Source of the DNA: Thinopyrum elongatum
Taxonomy: Eukaryota; Streptophyta; Magnoliopsida; Poales; Poaceae
Length of the DNA stretch: 64,000 bases
Assembly: GCA_011799875.1 (NCBI GenBank)
Contig: CM022302.1
Location: forward strand, 52,357,439-52,421,438
Reading direction: 5' to 3'
Shown in pieces: positions 46,019 to 55,840 of the stretch. Positions within the stretch are counted from its first letter, which is position 1. The number at the start of each line of letters is the position of its first letter. Under the pieces are notes generated by a model, which saw only the letters and a program-made list of their open reading frames with translations, did no database searches and was not told where the DNA came from. The position numbers were made by a program, and so were the translations under genes.

Positions 46019-46450
46019 TGCCTGCCTACTGGGCCGCCACGGCCTGCATGCGACTAGAAACCCAACTACTAGTTGGGCCAGCATGCAGGCCCGCAGGACA
46101 AGTAGGCCCCACAGGGCAGGACAGGTTTGTTAGGCCCACACAGGCCTGCTTTAGAGAGGAGCTCGAGAGGGAAGCCGCGGTGGGGCTTATAAACCGCTGC
46201 GAGCTCCTCTCAACTAGCGAGGTGGGACTAAACTTTCGACACGGGAAGCACAGGCCTTTAGTCCCGGTTGGTGGCTCCAACTGGGACCAAAGGTACCTTT
46301 AGTCCTGGTGCGAGCCACCAACCGGGACTAAAGGCCTGGGCTTCCCGCCGCTTGGCCTGGTGAAAATTCACCTTTAGTCCCGGTTGGTGGCTCGCACCGG
46401 GACTAAAGGGGTCCGGTTGGAGCCACCAACCGGGACTAAAGGTCTCTGTA
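46019..46450. repeat. CACTA-type subterminal repeat block
   Basis: GC-rich DNA, then repeated ctttagtcccggttggtggc and its complement in alternating orientation (46256-46440), as in CACTA ends. A TATA-like gtatataagcgc lies at 46448-46459. The block may join the 3' end of the first CACTA to the 5' end of another element. I see no terminal CACTA motif here. Confidence 0.7.
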
Positions 46451-46474
46451 TATAAGCGCGCACTTTGGAATTTT

Positions 46475-46680
46475 TGACCATGTATAGTAGAATAAATTTG
46501 CATAGGAAATTTTTTGACCATAGGGTGAAATTTTGACCAAGCATAGAAAAAAGTTGACCATATGTATAGTATAAAATAAATTTGCATAGAAAAAAGTTGC
46601 ATAGAAAACATTTGAGGAATTTTGACCAAGCATAGAAAAAATTTGCATAGAAAAAAGTTGACCATGTATTAAAAATATCT
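46475..46680. repeat. Short AT-rich repeats
   Basis: The words ttttgaccatgtatag, ttttgaccaagcatag and aaatttgcatagaaaa recur several times in mixed order. Confidence 0.75.
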
Positions 46681-48350
46681 TAATGTTGTATTTGAAAAAA
46701 GTTTGTCGACGATGCCTGGCCCGCATACTCGTAGTCGACTCGGTGGCGACAACCTGCTTGAGAGGCGCCATGTCCGGGACTGGGCTCCGCCGGGCTGGCT
46801 CTGGGAGGTGCTACATTCCGGGGCGCGCAACTTGGTGAGGAACTGGGCTCCCGTCGTCGACCCGGAGCTTCTTTGGTGGCAGTCGCGTGGGCCACTTTCG
46901 ATGCGGAGGCAGCCTGCCTGTAACACCCCAAAAATTTAATCATGTTTTTACTAAATAAAATTTGGCCAGGATTAAAATTTTAAATTTTTGTAGGTCTTTT
47001 ATTAATTTCAGAACCATTTTCTATTTCTGTTTTTCAAAATTCTTCCCTCCATATAGAAATTTTTGGAATAATATTGTGGCTTTGGTGGTTTTCTCAAATC
47101 ATTTCAATTACATTTTAATAACAGTAAGAATTATTTTCATAATAAAAATTGCCCAAACAATTCTTTTAATAGCATTTACAACACTTTAAAAGCTTCTGTT
47201 GCACTACAACTATTTTAAATAATTCTTTTAAAATCCCACAAAAATTATGAGTGGTCATGTGAGGCCTACATATCACTTTGGTGCAAAACCCAACTTGGTG
47301 TTTTGAAAATTTGGAGAGAAACAACCTCCTTTCAATTCTGTCCATTTCCTAGGTTATAACTACAACCCTATTCTTCCTTGCTCCAAAAATCCTAAACTTT
47401 TCCCACCTATAGTCCCTCCAACCAAACCCTTAAGTCCAAAATTCCATCTCCACTGGAATCTTTTTAGTTCACCAAATATTCCCTTACATTTTCTGTCCAG
47501 AATTGAAATTTCCCCAAACATGCACTAGCAAGTATGTTATTTTGCCAAAACAACTCCACCATCCTCTCTAACATCCAAAGAGACATCAACCTACCAACTT
47601 CCAACCCTAACAAACCTTCCTAGATGGCCCTAGCATTCTGTCGAGCACCTCATGTGCATGACAGAATTTGGCAACCTTTTTAACATTTCATTTGGAACTT
47701 GGTCATTTGGCCAAACCAGCATGTCTACTAGCTCTCCCATATCCAGGAGCATGACACTGTCAAATCTCACTTGCATCGAAACCCTCTAGTGCCCTCTGGC
47801 ATTACGTCGAGCATGCTGCGGGCATGTCCAGAGCGCGAGCAACGCGCCCGAACCACAGCCGCTGGCACCCGAGCCCCTGTAGCTGCCCAGCTCCTTGCCC
47901 CGCGCGTCCTGATCCGCTGCTGGATCACCATGTCACCACTGAACCCCGCCGACACCCTCCCTCATCGCCTGGTGCCAGCCAGCCACCATCCCGAGCCGCC
48001 GCCGACGACTTTCACTCGGGTACGGCACCGTCCACGACGCGTGGCTCATCCCTGAGCCGGGCAGCACGCCCTAGCATAAACATGGGCTGGCACCAACCTC
48101 CCCCGTACCGGAGCTCTCTCCCTGGCGCCGCCCTCCACCGTCCAGTCACCATCCAGCGCCGCCACCTGTCATTGTCAGCATCGACCAGGGGCACCTGGCC
48201 CAATCCACGGACACCACCACCTCCCCGCCTTAAGTGCCAACCACCTGAGCCCATCCGCACAGCCGCCGTCCTCAACAGCCTCTCCTACCGCAGTAATGGC
48301 CGTCGCCACGTCGGTTGGATAAGCCACCGGACGAACCGCCTCACCGGCGC

Positions 48351-48357
48351 TATAAAA
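48351..48357 (+). promoter_or_regulatory. LTR TATA box
   Basis: GGCGCTATAAAAAGGGCC on the plus strand is a strong TATA box, placed about 1.4 kb into the LTR. It would drive the element's transcript. Confidence 0.7.
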
Positions 48358-50578
48358 AGGGCCCCGAGAGCTCCACTCGACCAGGGCCAACCCCCTTCGT
48401 CTCCCCACAGGCCTCCCCGAGCACTCTATCGCCAGACGAGACCGTCTTCTCCATTCCCGGCAGTTACTGCCACCGCCACCTCGCCGATGATTTCTACCCC
48501 AACGGAGCCTTTCCCTCCCCAATTCCTTCGCCACTAGCTTCCATAGAGACCCACAGACCCACCCCCGTCGACAATTTCGCCGGAGATGGCTCGTAGGCGA
48601 AAGCCCCAATTCGCTTCCGCCGGAGCCCTTCGGGTGAACTCACCGCCGACAACTCCACCCACTCCGGCGACCATGGCGCACCTCACCGGATTTGCCTCTA
48701 CCTCCCGGTCCTCCCCGTATGCTTAGTTTACGCGGAGACGCCGTCGTTCGCCGGCGGCGATCGCCGGAGCGCCGACCCTGCTCTGTTGCGAGGGAGAAGG
48801 GCGGGGTGGACCGGTCAAACATGACAGGTGGTCCCGCGGGACCCACCGTCAGTGACCCCCAGGTCACCCCGCAGGGTTTTAAGTGAAGGCGTAATCAAGG
48901 AAGCACGATTTCTCCACTAGTTAACGTATTTCTTGGAATACGCCTTCGACGTCGCAGCCTACTGCGCGGCCAAGCGGCTGGGCTCGGCCCAATAGCACTT
49001 CGCGGCTATACAGCGCTTAGGGCGCATCCCTGTTTCTCTTCCTTTTTCTTTTTCAGCGTATTTTCAGGAAACTCTACTGTGCTCTTTTCTAATCCAAATT
49101 TAATTATTCAAATTTCTACTGACTCCTAAAATCATGATCTATTTATCCAGCTTAGGTGAACATTTTTTCCTAAAAAGTATCTCCACTGGATCAATTAAAT
49201 AGTACTATTAATCATTTATTTTCAACTTAGAAATTCCATAAGTAATTCATATTAACTCCAAATGAATTGAATCTTTTTCTGTTATTTCTTATTTTTCATC
49301 TAGTTTATTTTAGTATTTGTTTCAAAAATAATTGAAACAATTTTTGGCACTATTTTTGGATTATGTGGTGATTTCAATATTTTGCAACTAGGAAATGGAG
49401 GGGAGTTAATTTTTTCAAACTTTTGGAGTGCACTCAATACCTCTGCATGCTCAAGGCAAGCATCTTGAACATTTGATATGGTGAATGTTTTGTGGTTGCT
49501 AGCTAAAATATTTGAATCATGGTTGTGATAATCTTTAATAGAATTTGCATATGGCTATTTTTGCATGCATGATCCATGGCTATTTTGCTGTCATCTTTAA
49601 AGCATGAAGTATGAGTGAGTATGGTTACTTTCACTTGTCATGTATGCCTGTGTTGTTATGGACTAAACTGCAGGAAAAAAAAACCAGTCACGAGAAAAGT
49701 GACCGTGTGACTGAAAATCTCGTGGTGACGAGAATGATCAGTGATGGCATGTTGGGACATGCTAGGTGGTGACCCTATAGGGTACCACCAATGATTTATC
49801 TTGTGCTAACCATTGCAGAAAGTACATAAGCCTCCTGAGACGACCATAGATCGAGTCTTGTCACTGGTAAGCCCCATACTTGATTCGTGCTACCACTTGT
49901 CCCTGCCACAGGTGGGGTGCGGTCCAGTAAGTTGCTAACCCCTTTCCGTGCACACACCATACAGAGGGCCACGATGAGGGTTTCCCAGGGATCCGGGACT
50001 AAATCCTGTCATCGGGTCAGGGGGCATGGGTGTTTCCAATTGTGACTGAGAGGGGGGCACCCCTTGGAATCCACGCGTATTAATAGTGATCCCATGCAGG
50101 ACGTTGGTCTCTCCGTCTTAGAGTTTTTCTTGAACGATGCTTTGGGTGATTCCTGGCATCCGGAAAGTTAACTTGGTGTGTGCTGGTCAGGTGTGTTTTC
50201 AACCCGAAGACCGTAATGGGAATTAGTCAGTGTCACGGTACTGACTAAAGAAATCCTTTACTTGTGGGTAAAGAGTACACCCTCTGCAGAGTTTAAACCT
50301 ATTCGAATAGCCGTGTCCGCGGTTGAGGGCTACAGTCTGGGTTGGTCAAGTGTCGATCTTAGTGTCGGTCTTCGGAGGAAAATAATTAAATTGAGCCTGA
50401 ATTATTTTGCGGAATAATTATTGTCACCCTGTTGCTACCATGAATATTTTATGCTTGTTAAATATTATTATGGTTATGCATAATATCGAGGACTAACCCG
50501 TATCTCTTATTTTGAATTTTTCCAGAGTGTCTCAGGGGCTGGCTAGACTACCCCGGGCACTCAATTTTATTTTCAAAA

Positions 50579-50830
50579 CCTCTTGTGGCGTCCCTCGAGT
50601 TAATAGGCGGTTTATCACGCCACTACTCTTGTGGACACCCGATTGGCATTTCTCTTCAAGTCCGACCGTGGCGTCACTTGACACCCGACTGGCATTTCTC
50701 TTCAAGACCTCTCGTGGCGTCTCTCGAGTTTACAGGCGGTCCCGCCACTACTCTTGTAGACACCCGATTGGCATTTCTCTTCAAGACCTACCGTGGTGTC
50801 ACTTGACATCCGACCGGAATTTCTTTTATT
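50579..50830. repeat. 129-bp tandem repeat inside the LTR
   Basis: cctcttgtggcgtccctcga at 50579 recurs as cctctcgtggcgtctctcga at 50708. Each unit ends with two versions of acacccgactggcatttctc. Confidence 0.85.
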
Positions 50831-51402
50831 TTATTTTCCTTAAACTTTCCTTGTTTAGCACTAACGTTTTTATATATCCATTTATTTGCATATGCTAATA
50901 TTTTATTGTGCCATGATTTAATTCCTGTCAGTAGGCATTTTAAGTCCATCATGAGTATACGCATATAGAGTGGTTCATCATGATCATATAATTTAATTGT
51001 TGCGTTCGGTATATCTTTTGTTCATGATGTTTGCGAGTACATTCAAACGTACTCACAGGCTTGTCCCTGGCTATTTACTTGGCCAGGTCAAGATTTCTAC
51101 AAGGAGTACCACAGCGATGTCCGTGCGGAGCCTAGGATGGCAGCCATGCGGGATAGGAATTATCCAGGTCAGCCGTTCCTGTGGGGAATGGAGCCCCATC
51201 GACGTTGAAGAACCATGAGACAATTCCGTCATCCACCACCAGAATCACTGTTGTATCATTAGACCTTCATGGTCTTGTATCCAATTCTTGTAATAGCTTG
51301 GTAATCTGTAACAAGGATGTGTCCACCAGTAACGGTAATCCTGGGCTGGTGATGACACAAGGGGTTAATTTCTGGGATTTCGTGTCCCGGCCCCGGCAGC
51401 CT

Positions 51403-51415
51403 TGGTATCAGAGCC
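51403..51415 (+). promoter_or_regulatory. Primer-binding site
   Basis: TGGTATCAGAGCC lies four bases after the LTR end, complementary to initiator tRNA-Met. Confidence 0.9.
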
Positions 51416-51719
51416 AGGCTAACCATTGGCTAATCCTATCTTAGCCTGGTCGCTATCTCTAGGTTTCCACACCATCCACATCCCTTCCTGTCCATATTCA
51501 AGCCCATCCTATCCGATAACCGCACAGTGGCCGGCCGACATCTTTTGATAGTCGGTGCCCAACCTATCAACCTAGCCCATAGGCCGTGTGCCTGTGGCCG
51601 ACACCTGCGTTGTCCTATCCGCAAGCGTGCGATGGAAGACTCTGCTGGCTTATAAGAGGAGCCTTGCCTCAACTCAGCACATCACAGCCTCACTCTCAGT
51701 TCAATATCCAACCACCAAG

Positions 51720-52456
51720 ATGCCAGGCCCCATCGTGCACAACGAGATGAACGCGGCCGAGCTTGAAGGCTTTGTAGTCATCCTTGCCAATCTCACCCAT
51801 CGTGCTCTCGGCATCGAAGAGCCGCCGGAGTATGTCGTGTACCAAGAGCACGCGAGTGATGCCATCCACCACTACTGGGCCACGGTGCACATCTACGGGA
51901 GGGGCATCACCGCAGAGCGCCCTTACCGGTTCACCAGGAGGACGACCACCGACGAGCCCCAAGCCATCCAACTTGCAGCCCGAGAAGCTGTAGTTCAACT
52001 CCGGCACCTCTCGCCGAGGGTTAACTGCCGCTCTTTCTACTACTACCCTAGTCGCGAAGGCTATGGTAGACGACCCAAGTCACCAATGGAGACCCTGAGA
52101 CGGACCCTGCTCTGGTGCATCTGGTGCGCTACCTGAGAGCGCAAGAGGCACTGTTCGATCAGGTCACAAATGATCTGATGGAGACCCGCAGGACGCTTGC
52201 TCTTCTGACCCCGGTGGGAAGTGAAGCTGCACCCGCCACCGACACCCCGATAGTGCTGTTTGGGAGACCAATAGAGCCTGCGAGGTCTGCCCCTGTTGCC
52301 CACCCGGGCAATGCATTCGTTTCCCCGGATGAACTCCGTCGTCTCTTTGGGATTTCCTCCAACGGGACTGTAGCCACTACACCCCACGTGGGTCATCATC
52401 GCTACCCCAGTCCTGCAGCTCCTCACAACACTCCAGTCAACTCCGACGTTGAAGCC
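51720..52456 (+). pseudogene. Internal ORF of the LTR element, truncated
   Basis: ATG at 51720 begins MPGPIVHNEMNAAELEGFVV and continues with LTHRALGIEEPPEYVVYQEH and YWATVHIYGRGITAERPYRF. A frameshift near 52100 leads to HLVRYLRAQEALFDQVTNDL and METRRTLALLTPVGS. The frame runs into the LTR remnant at 52457. The position suggests the start of a gag-like polyprotein, but I recognise no capsid or zinc-knuckle motif. Confidence 0.55.
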
Positions 52457-52677
52457 CCTGTGGGGAATGGTGCCCCATCGACGTTGAAGAACCGCGAGAC
52501 AATTCCGTCATCCACCACCAGAATCACTGTTGTATCATTAGACCTTCATGGTCTTGTATCCAATTCTTGTAATAGCTTGGTAATCTGTAACAAGGATGTG
52601 TCCACCGGTAGCGGTAATCCTGGGCTGGTGATGACACAAGGGGTTAATTTCTGGGATTTCGTGTCCCGGCCCCGGCA
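52457..52677 (+). repeat. 221-bp remnant of the 3' LTR
   Basis: Aligns without gaps to 51178-51398, with 5 differences counted by eye. Confidence 0.95.
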
Positions 52678-52901
52678 CTGCCCCCGAGGAGATGGTACGT
52701 CCCCATTTTAGGGAGGAGGAGGAATACGTCCGTCGCTACATGGTTGTGTTGGATGTCAGGTTCTCCAATACCTGGCAGGTTATTCAGGGATCTCACCCGA
52801 GCTATGATCCTGTGATGGTTCCTTCTATTTGGGTGTCCACCGCCCGCGCCTCAGGAACCGCGAGTGAACTAGATTCTTCGATAATAGTCGATCTGTATTA
52901 G

Positions 52902-53197
52902 CTAGTGATGTTATTTGATAATATTTGAGATGTATTAGTGATAATACTCGAGATGTATTCGAGATTATATTTGATAATATTCGAGACGATGTATTCGAGA
53001 TTATATTCGATGATGCATATTATCTGGATTATTTGAGATGTATAAGCGTGATATTATTCGAGATGCAATTTATCTACTATGATTCAGTTTTTTCTTAGTG
53101 ATTGCATTCTAATTTGAATACTAAATTGTTTTATCTTTATTCTGGATTAGTTAATATAAGCTATGGACGATTCCGACAGAGATGGAGAAGAGACCAT
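52902..53197. repeat. AT-rich repeats of a gagatgtattcgag motif
   Basis: Words such as tattcgagattatatt, gataatattcgaga and gagatgtat(t/a)agtg recur between 52900 and 53070. The rest, up to 53197, is unassigned. Confidence 0.65.
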
Positions 53198-54798
53198 TGA
53201 TAGGTCTCCAACGTATCTATAATTTTTTATTGTTCCATGCTGTTATATTATCATTCTTGGATGTTTTACAATCATTTTATAGCAACTTTATATCATTTTT
53301 TGGGAGTAACCTATTGACATAGTGCCCAGTGCCAGTTGCTGTTTTTTGCTTGTTTTTTACTTCGCAGGAAATCAATACCAAACGGAGTCCAAACACAGCA
53401 AAACTTTTTGGTGATTTTTTCTGGACCAGAAGACACAAGTTCGGCCAAGAAAGTACCTGAGGGGGGCTCCGAGGGGAGCAGAACTCACCACGGCGCGCCT
53501 GGGGGCCCAGGCGCGCCTAGGTGGGTTGTGCCCACCTCGGCCACCTCCCGCACTGCCCCTTTGCTCTATAAATACCCCAATATTCCAGAAACCCTAGGGG
53601 AGTCGACGAAAATCAATTCCAGTCACCGCAAGTTCCAGAAACCACAGATCCAATCTAGACACCATCACGGAGGGGTTCATCATCCTCATTGGTGCCTCTC
53701 CGATGATGCGTGACTAGTTCATTGTAGACCTACGGGTCCGTAGTTAGTAGCTAGATGGCTTCCTCTCTCTCTTTTGATTCTCAATACAATGGTCTCTTGG
53801 AGATCTATTTGATGTAACTCTTTTTGCGGTGTGTTTGTTGGTATCGGATGAACTTTGAGTTTATGATCAGATCTATGTTTTATCCATGAAAGTTATTTGA
53901 GTCTTTTCATCTCTTATATGCATGATTACTTATAGCCTCGTATTTCTTCTTCGAATCTTTGGTTTAGTTAGGCCAACTAGATCGATTTTTCTTGCCATGG
54001 GAAGAGGTGCTTTGTGATGGGTTCGATCTTACGGTTCTTGATCCCAGTGACAGAAGGGGAACCAACACGTATGTATCGTTGCTATTAAGGATAACAAGAT
54101 GGGGTCTATTTCTACATAAATAGATCTTGTCTACATCATGTCATCGTTCTTATTGCATTACTCCGTTTCTCCATGAACTCAATACACTAGATGCATGCTG
54201 GATAGAGGTCGATGTGTGGAGTAATAGTAGTAGATGCAGGCAGGAGACGGTCCACTAATCTTGGACGTGATGCCTATATAATGATCATTGCCTGGATATC
54301 GTCATAATTATTTGAAGTTCTATCAATTGCCCAACAATAATTTATTTACCCACCATATGCTATTTTTCTCGAGAGAAGCCACTAGTGAAATCTACGGCCC
54401 CCGGGTCTATTTTCTCATCATATATTTTCAGATCCATATTGCTATTTGCCTTTTTATTTATTTGCCACTTTTATTTTCAGATCTATATTTCTAAAAACCC
54501 AAAAATATTTTTCTTCACTTTATTTTATTCGCGATCTATTTATCCAATCTACTACAATTTATCTCATGTCCGTTTGCCAATTTCTGGCACCGTTACCCGA
54601 AAGGGATTGACAACCCCTTTAACACGTCGGGTTGCAAGTATTTGTTCTTTGTGTGCAGGTGCTGTTTACGTAGTGTTGCTTGGTTCTCCTACTAGTTTGA
54701 TAACCTTGGTCTCATCACTAAGGGAAATACCTACCGTTGCTGTGCTGCATCATCCCTTCCTCTTTGGCGAAATACCGACGTAGTTCAAGCCAACATCA
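53198..54798 (+). repeat. 5' LTR of the gypsy element, about 1.6 kb
   Basis: It holds a TATA box (TATAAATA, 53567-53574). The right boundary is placed just before the primer-binding site and is uncertain by a few bases. Confidence 0.75.
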
Positions 54799-54809
54799 AA
54801 AGGAATTTC

Positions 54810-54827
54810 TGGCGCCGTTGCCGGGGA
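54810..54827 (+). promoter_or_regulatory. Primer-binding site of the gypsy element
   Basis: TGGCGCCGTTGCCGGGGA is the primer site commonly seen in Athila and Tat-lineage plant gypsy elements. Confidence 0.85.
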
Positions 54828-55020
54828 GACATCGTCAACATCTACCAGGTTCCTAATCACAAATCTCATCTCCTTGCAATTTACATTATTTGCCATTTGC
54901 CTCTCATTTTCCTCTCCCCCACTTCACAAAAATTTGCCGTTTTCTTCGCCCTCTTTTTCGTTCGCCGTTTTCTCGTCAGATATGTTTTGTGTGCAATCTT
55001 GTTGATCACTTTTTGTCGTT

Positions 55021-55545
55021 ATGGATAGTTCTTCCTCTATCACGTGCACCCCCGAGAACGAGGTTCTTATCTTTAAACAAAGGGGAGGGGAGAATTTAAA
55101 AGATGCTTGGTATAGGATTTGCAATGCTCATAATAGATCTATCCGAAAGCAATCTACCGTTGTTCTTCTTCGCTGTTTTTATGTGGGCATCACCACATGG
55201 TATAGATTCGTCCTTGATATGATTACGGGTGGAAATTTCTTGATGTGTCCCTCTCTTGATGCTTTTAATGCTATGGGAAATTTAGTGGGTTCACCACCTC
55301 TTATAATTAATGAAAGAATTTTGACTCTTGAGCATGTTATGGAAAGACTGGATGCTATCCAAAAGAAAATTCTTACCAAAGAACACTTTGAAAACTTGGA
55401 TAAAAAGATGCATAATTTTGCTACTAAATTTGGGTCAAAAACGGGAGAAGTTTTTAAGTTGTTAAAAGAAAAGGGAACAGTCATTTTAGCATGGCTTTTG
55501 CAAGTTTTTAAGTTTTTAATTTGGAAGAAAATTTTAGCAATTTAA
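55021..55545 (+). CDS. Gypsy Gag N-terminal fragment
   Basis: Starts MDSSSSITCTPENEVLIFKQ. GGENLKDAWYRICNAHNRS and FYVGITTWYRFVLDMITGGN are typical of retrotransposon Gag in the Athila-like Triticeae families. The C-terminal half is rich in Lys and Glu and ends early at 55545. No zinc knuckle is present. It could be translated but does not encode a full Gag. Confidence 0.75.
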   Translation: MDSSSSITCTPENEVLIFKQRGGENLKDAWYRICNAHNRSIRKQSTVVLLRCFYVGITTWYRFVLDMITGGNFLMCPSLDAFNAMGNLVGSPPLIINERILTLEHVMERLDAIQKKILTKEHFENLDKKMHNFATKFGSKTGEVFKLLKEKGTVILAWLLQVFKFLIWKKILAI

Positions 55546-55636
55546 GCATGGCTTTTGCTTCTGCTAAAACTATTGAAAAAACCCCCAAACCACTAAGAAC
55601 AAGGGTGCAACTTCTAGTAGTAAAGAAGATCTTAAA

Positions 55637-55840
55637 ATGATTAGTATTCACCCGGATTTTGTCGAAGTTATAAGAGACCCTATTAATAAGAACGATTTCC
55701 TCAATTTTATGCCTAGAAGTTTTGCTATTTTACTTGCTAAATCTTCAAAGAAATCTGATTGTGTGATTGAAGAGTTGGAAGCCAAAGATGACAATTCTTA
55801 TATCTTTGCATTATGCCTAGCTAAGGGCGTAAAACGATAG
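55637..55840 (+). pseudogene. Short downstream gypsy frame
   Basis: Open frame SIHPDFVEVIRDPINKNDFL to LAKGVKR. It lies right before a conserved-looking agcgcttgttgggaggcaac stretch. Part of the degenerate Gag region. Confidence 0.5.

Larger units (their letters stand above)
16278..46440 (+). mobile_element. CACTA (En/Spm) transposon, first copy, split by two copia elements
   Basis: The left terminus is CACTAGTAGAAAAACGACC at 16278. Subterminal repeats follow (16310-16540), then an accessory gene (31778-32259), a TNP2 transposase (40924-44267), a 337-base tandem array (44404-45645) and a block of agtcccggttggtggc repeats (to about 46440). Two copia elements occupy 16875-31602 and 32320-40877. 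Without them the visible CACTA is about 6.9 kb. The right terminal CACTA repeat is not found, so the right boundary is an estimate. Confidence 0.75.
46919..51398 (+). repeat. Complete 5' LTR, 4,480 bp
   Basis: Runs from TGTAACACC to CCCCGGCA just before a tRNA-Met-type primer site. GC-rich open frames on both strands at 47.77-48.9 kb are not supported as genes. The LTR also contains a tandem repeat (50579-50830). Confidence 0.85.
46919..52677 (+). mobile_element. LTR retrotransposon with one full LTR and one 221-bp LTR remnant
   Basis: Both ends are clear: TGTAACACCCC at 46919 and CCCGGCA at 52677. The 5-base target duplication CTGCC is perfect (46914-46918 and 52678-52682). The left LTR is 4,480 bases. 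About 1.06 kb of internal sequence remains. The right LTR keeps only its last 221 bases. No polymerase gene is left, so the superfamily is inferred (gypsy-like by LTR start and size). Confidence 0.88.
46712..52901 (+). pseudogene. Small transposon-associated gene split by an LTR element
   Basis: The left part (ATG at 46712 to 46918) reads MPGPHTRSRLGGDNLLERRH, then WAPPGWLWEVLHSGARNLVR and DPELLWWQSRGPLSMRRQPA. The right part starts after the second target copy, at 52683, with PEEMVRPHFREEEEYVRRYM and ends at TAG 52899-52901 (IIVDLY). Deleting 46919-52682 joins the two parts in frame with no stop, giving about 141 residues. No catalytic motif is seen. The gene lies behind a CACTA-like subterminal block and a TATA-like site, so it probably belongs to a DNA transposon. 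Confidence 0.75.

Noticed and set aside
47771..48886. GC-rich frames on both strands in the 4.48-kb LTR
   Set aside because: Overlapping frames on both strands, Pro/Arg/Ser-rich, no domain; the region is the LTR promoter and leader.
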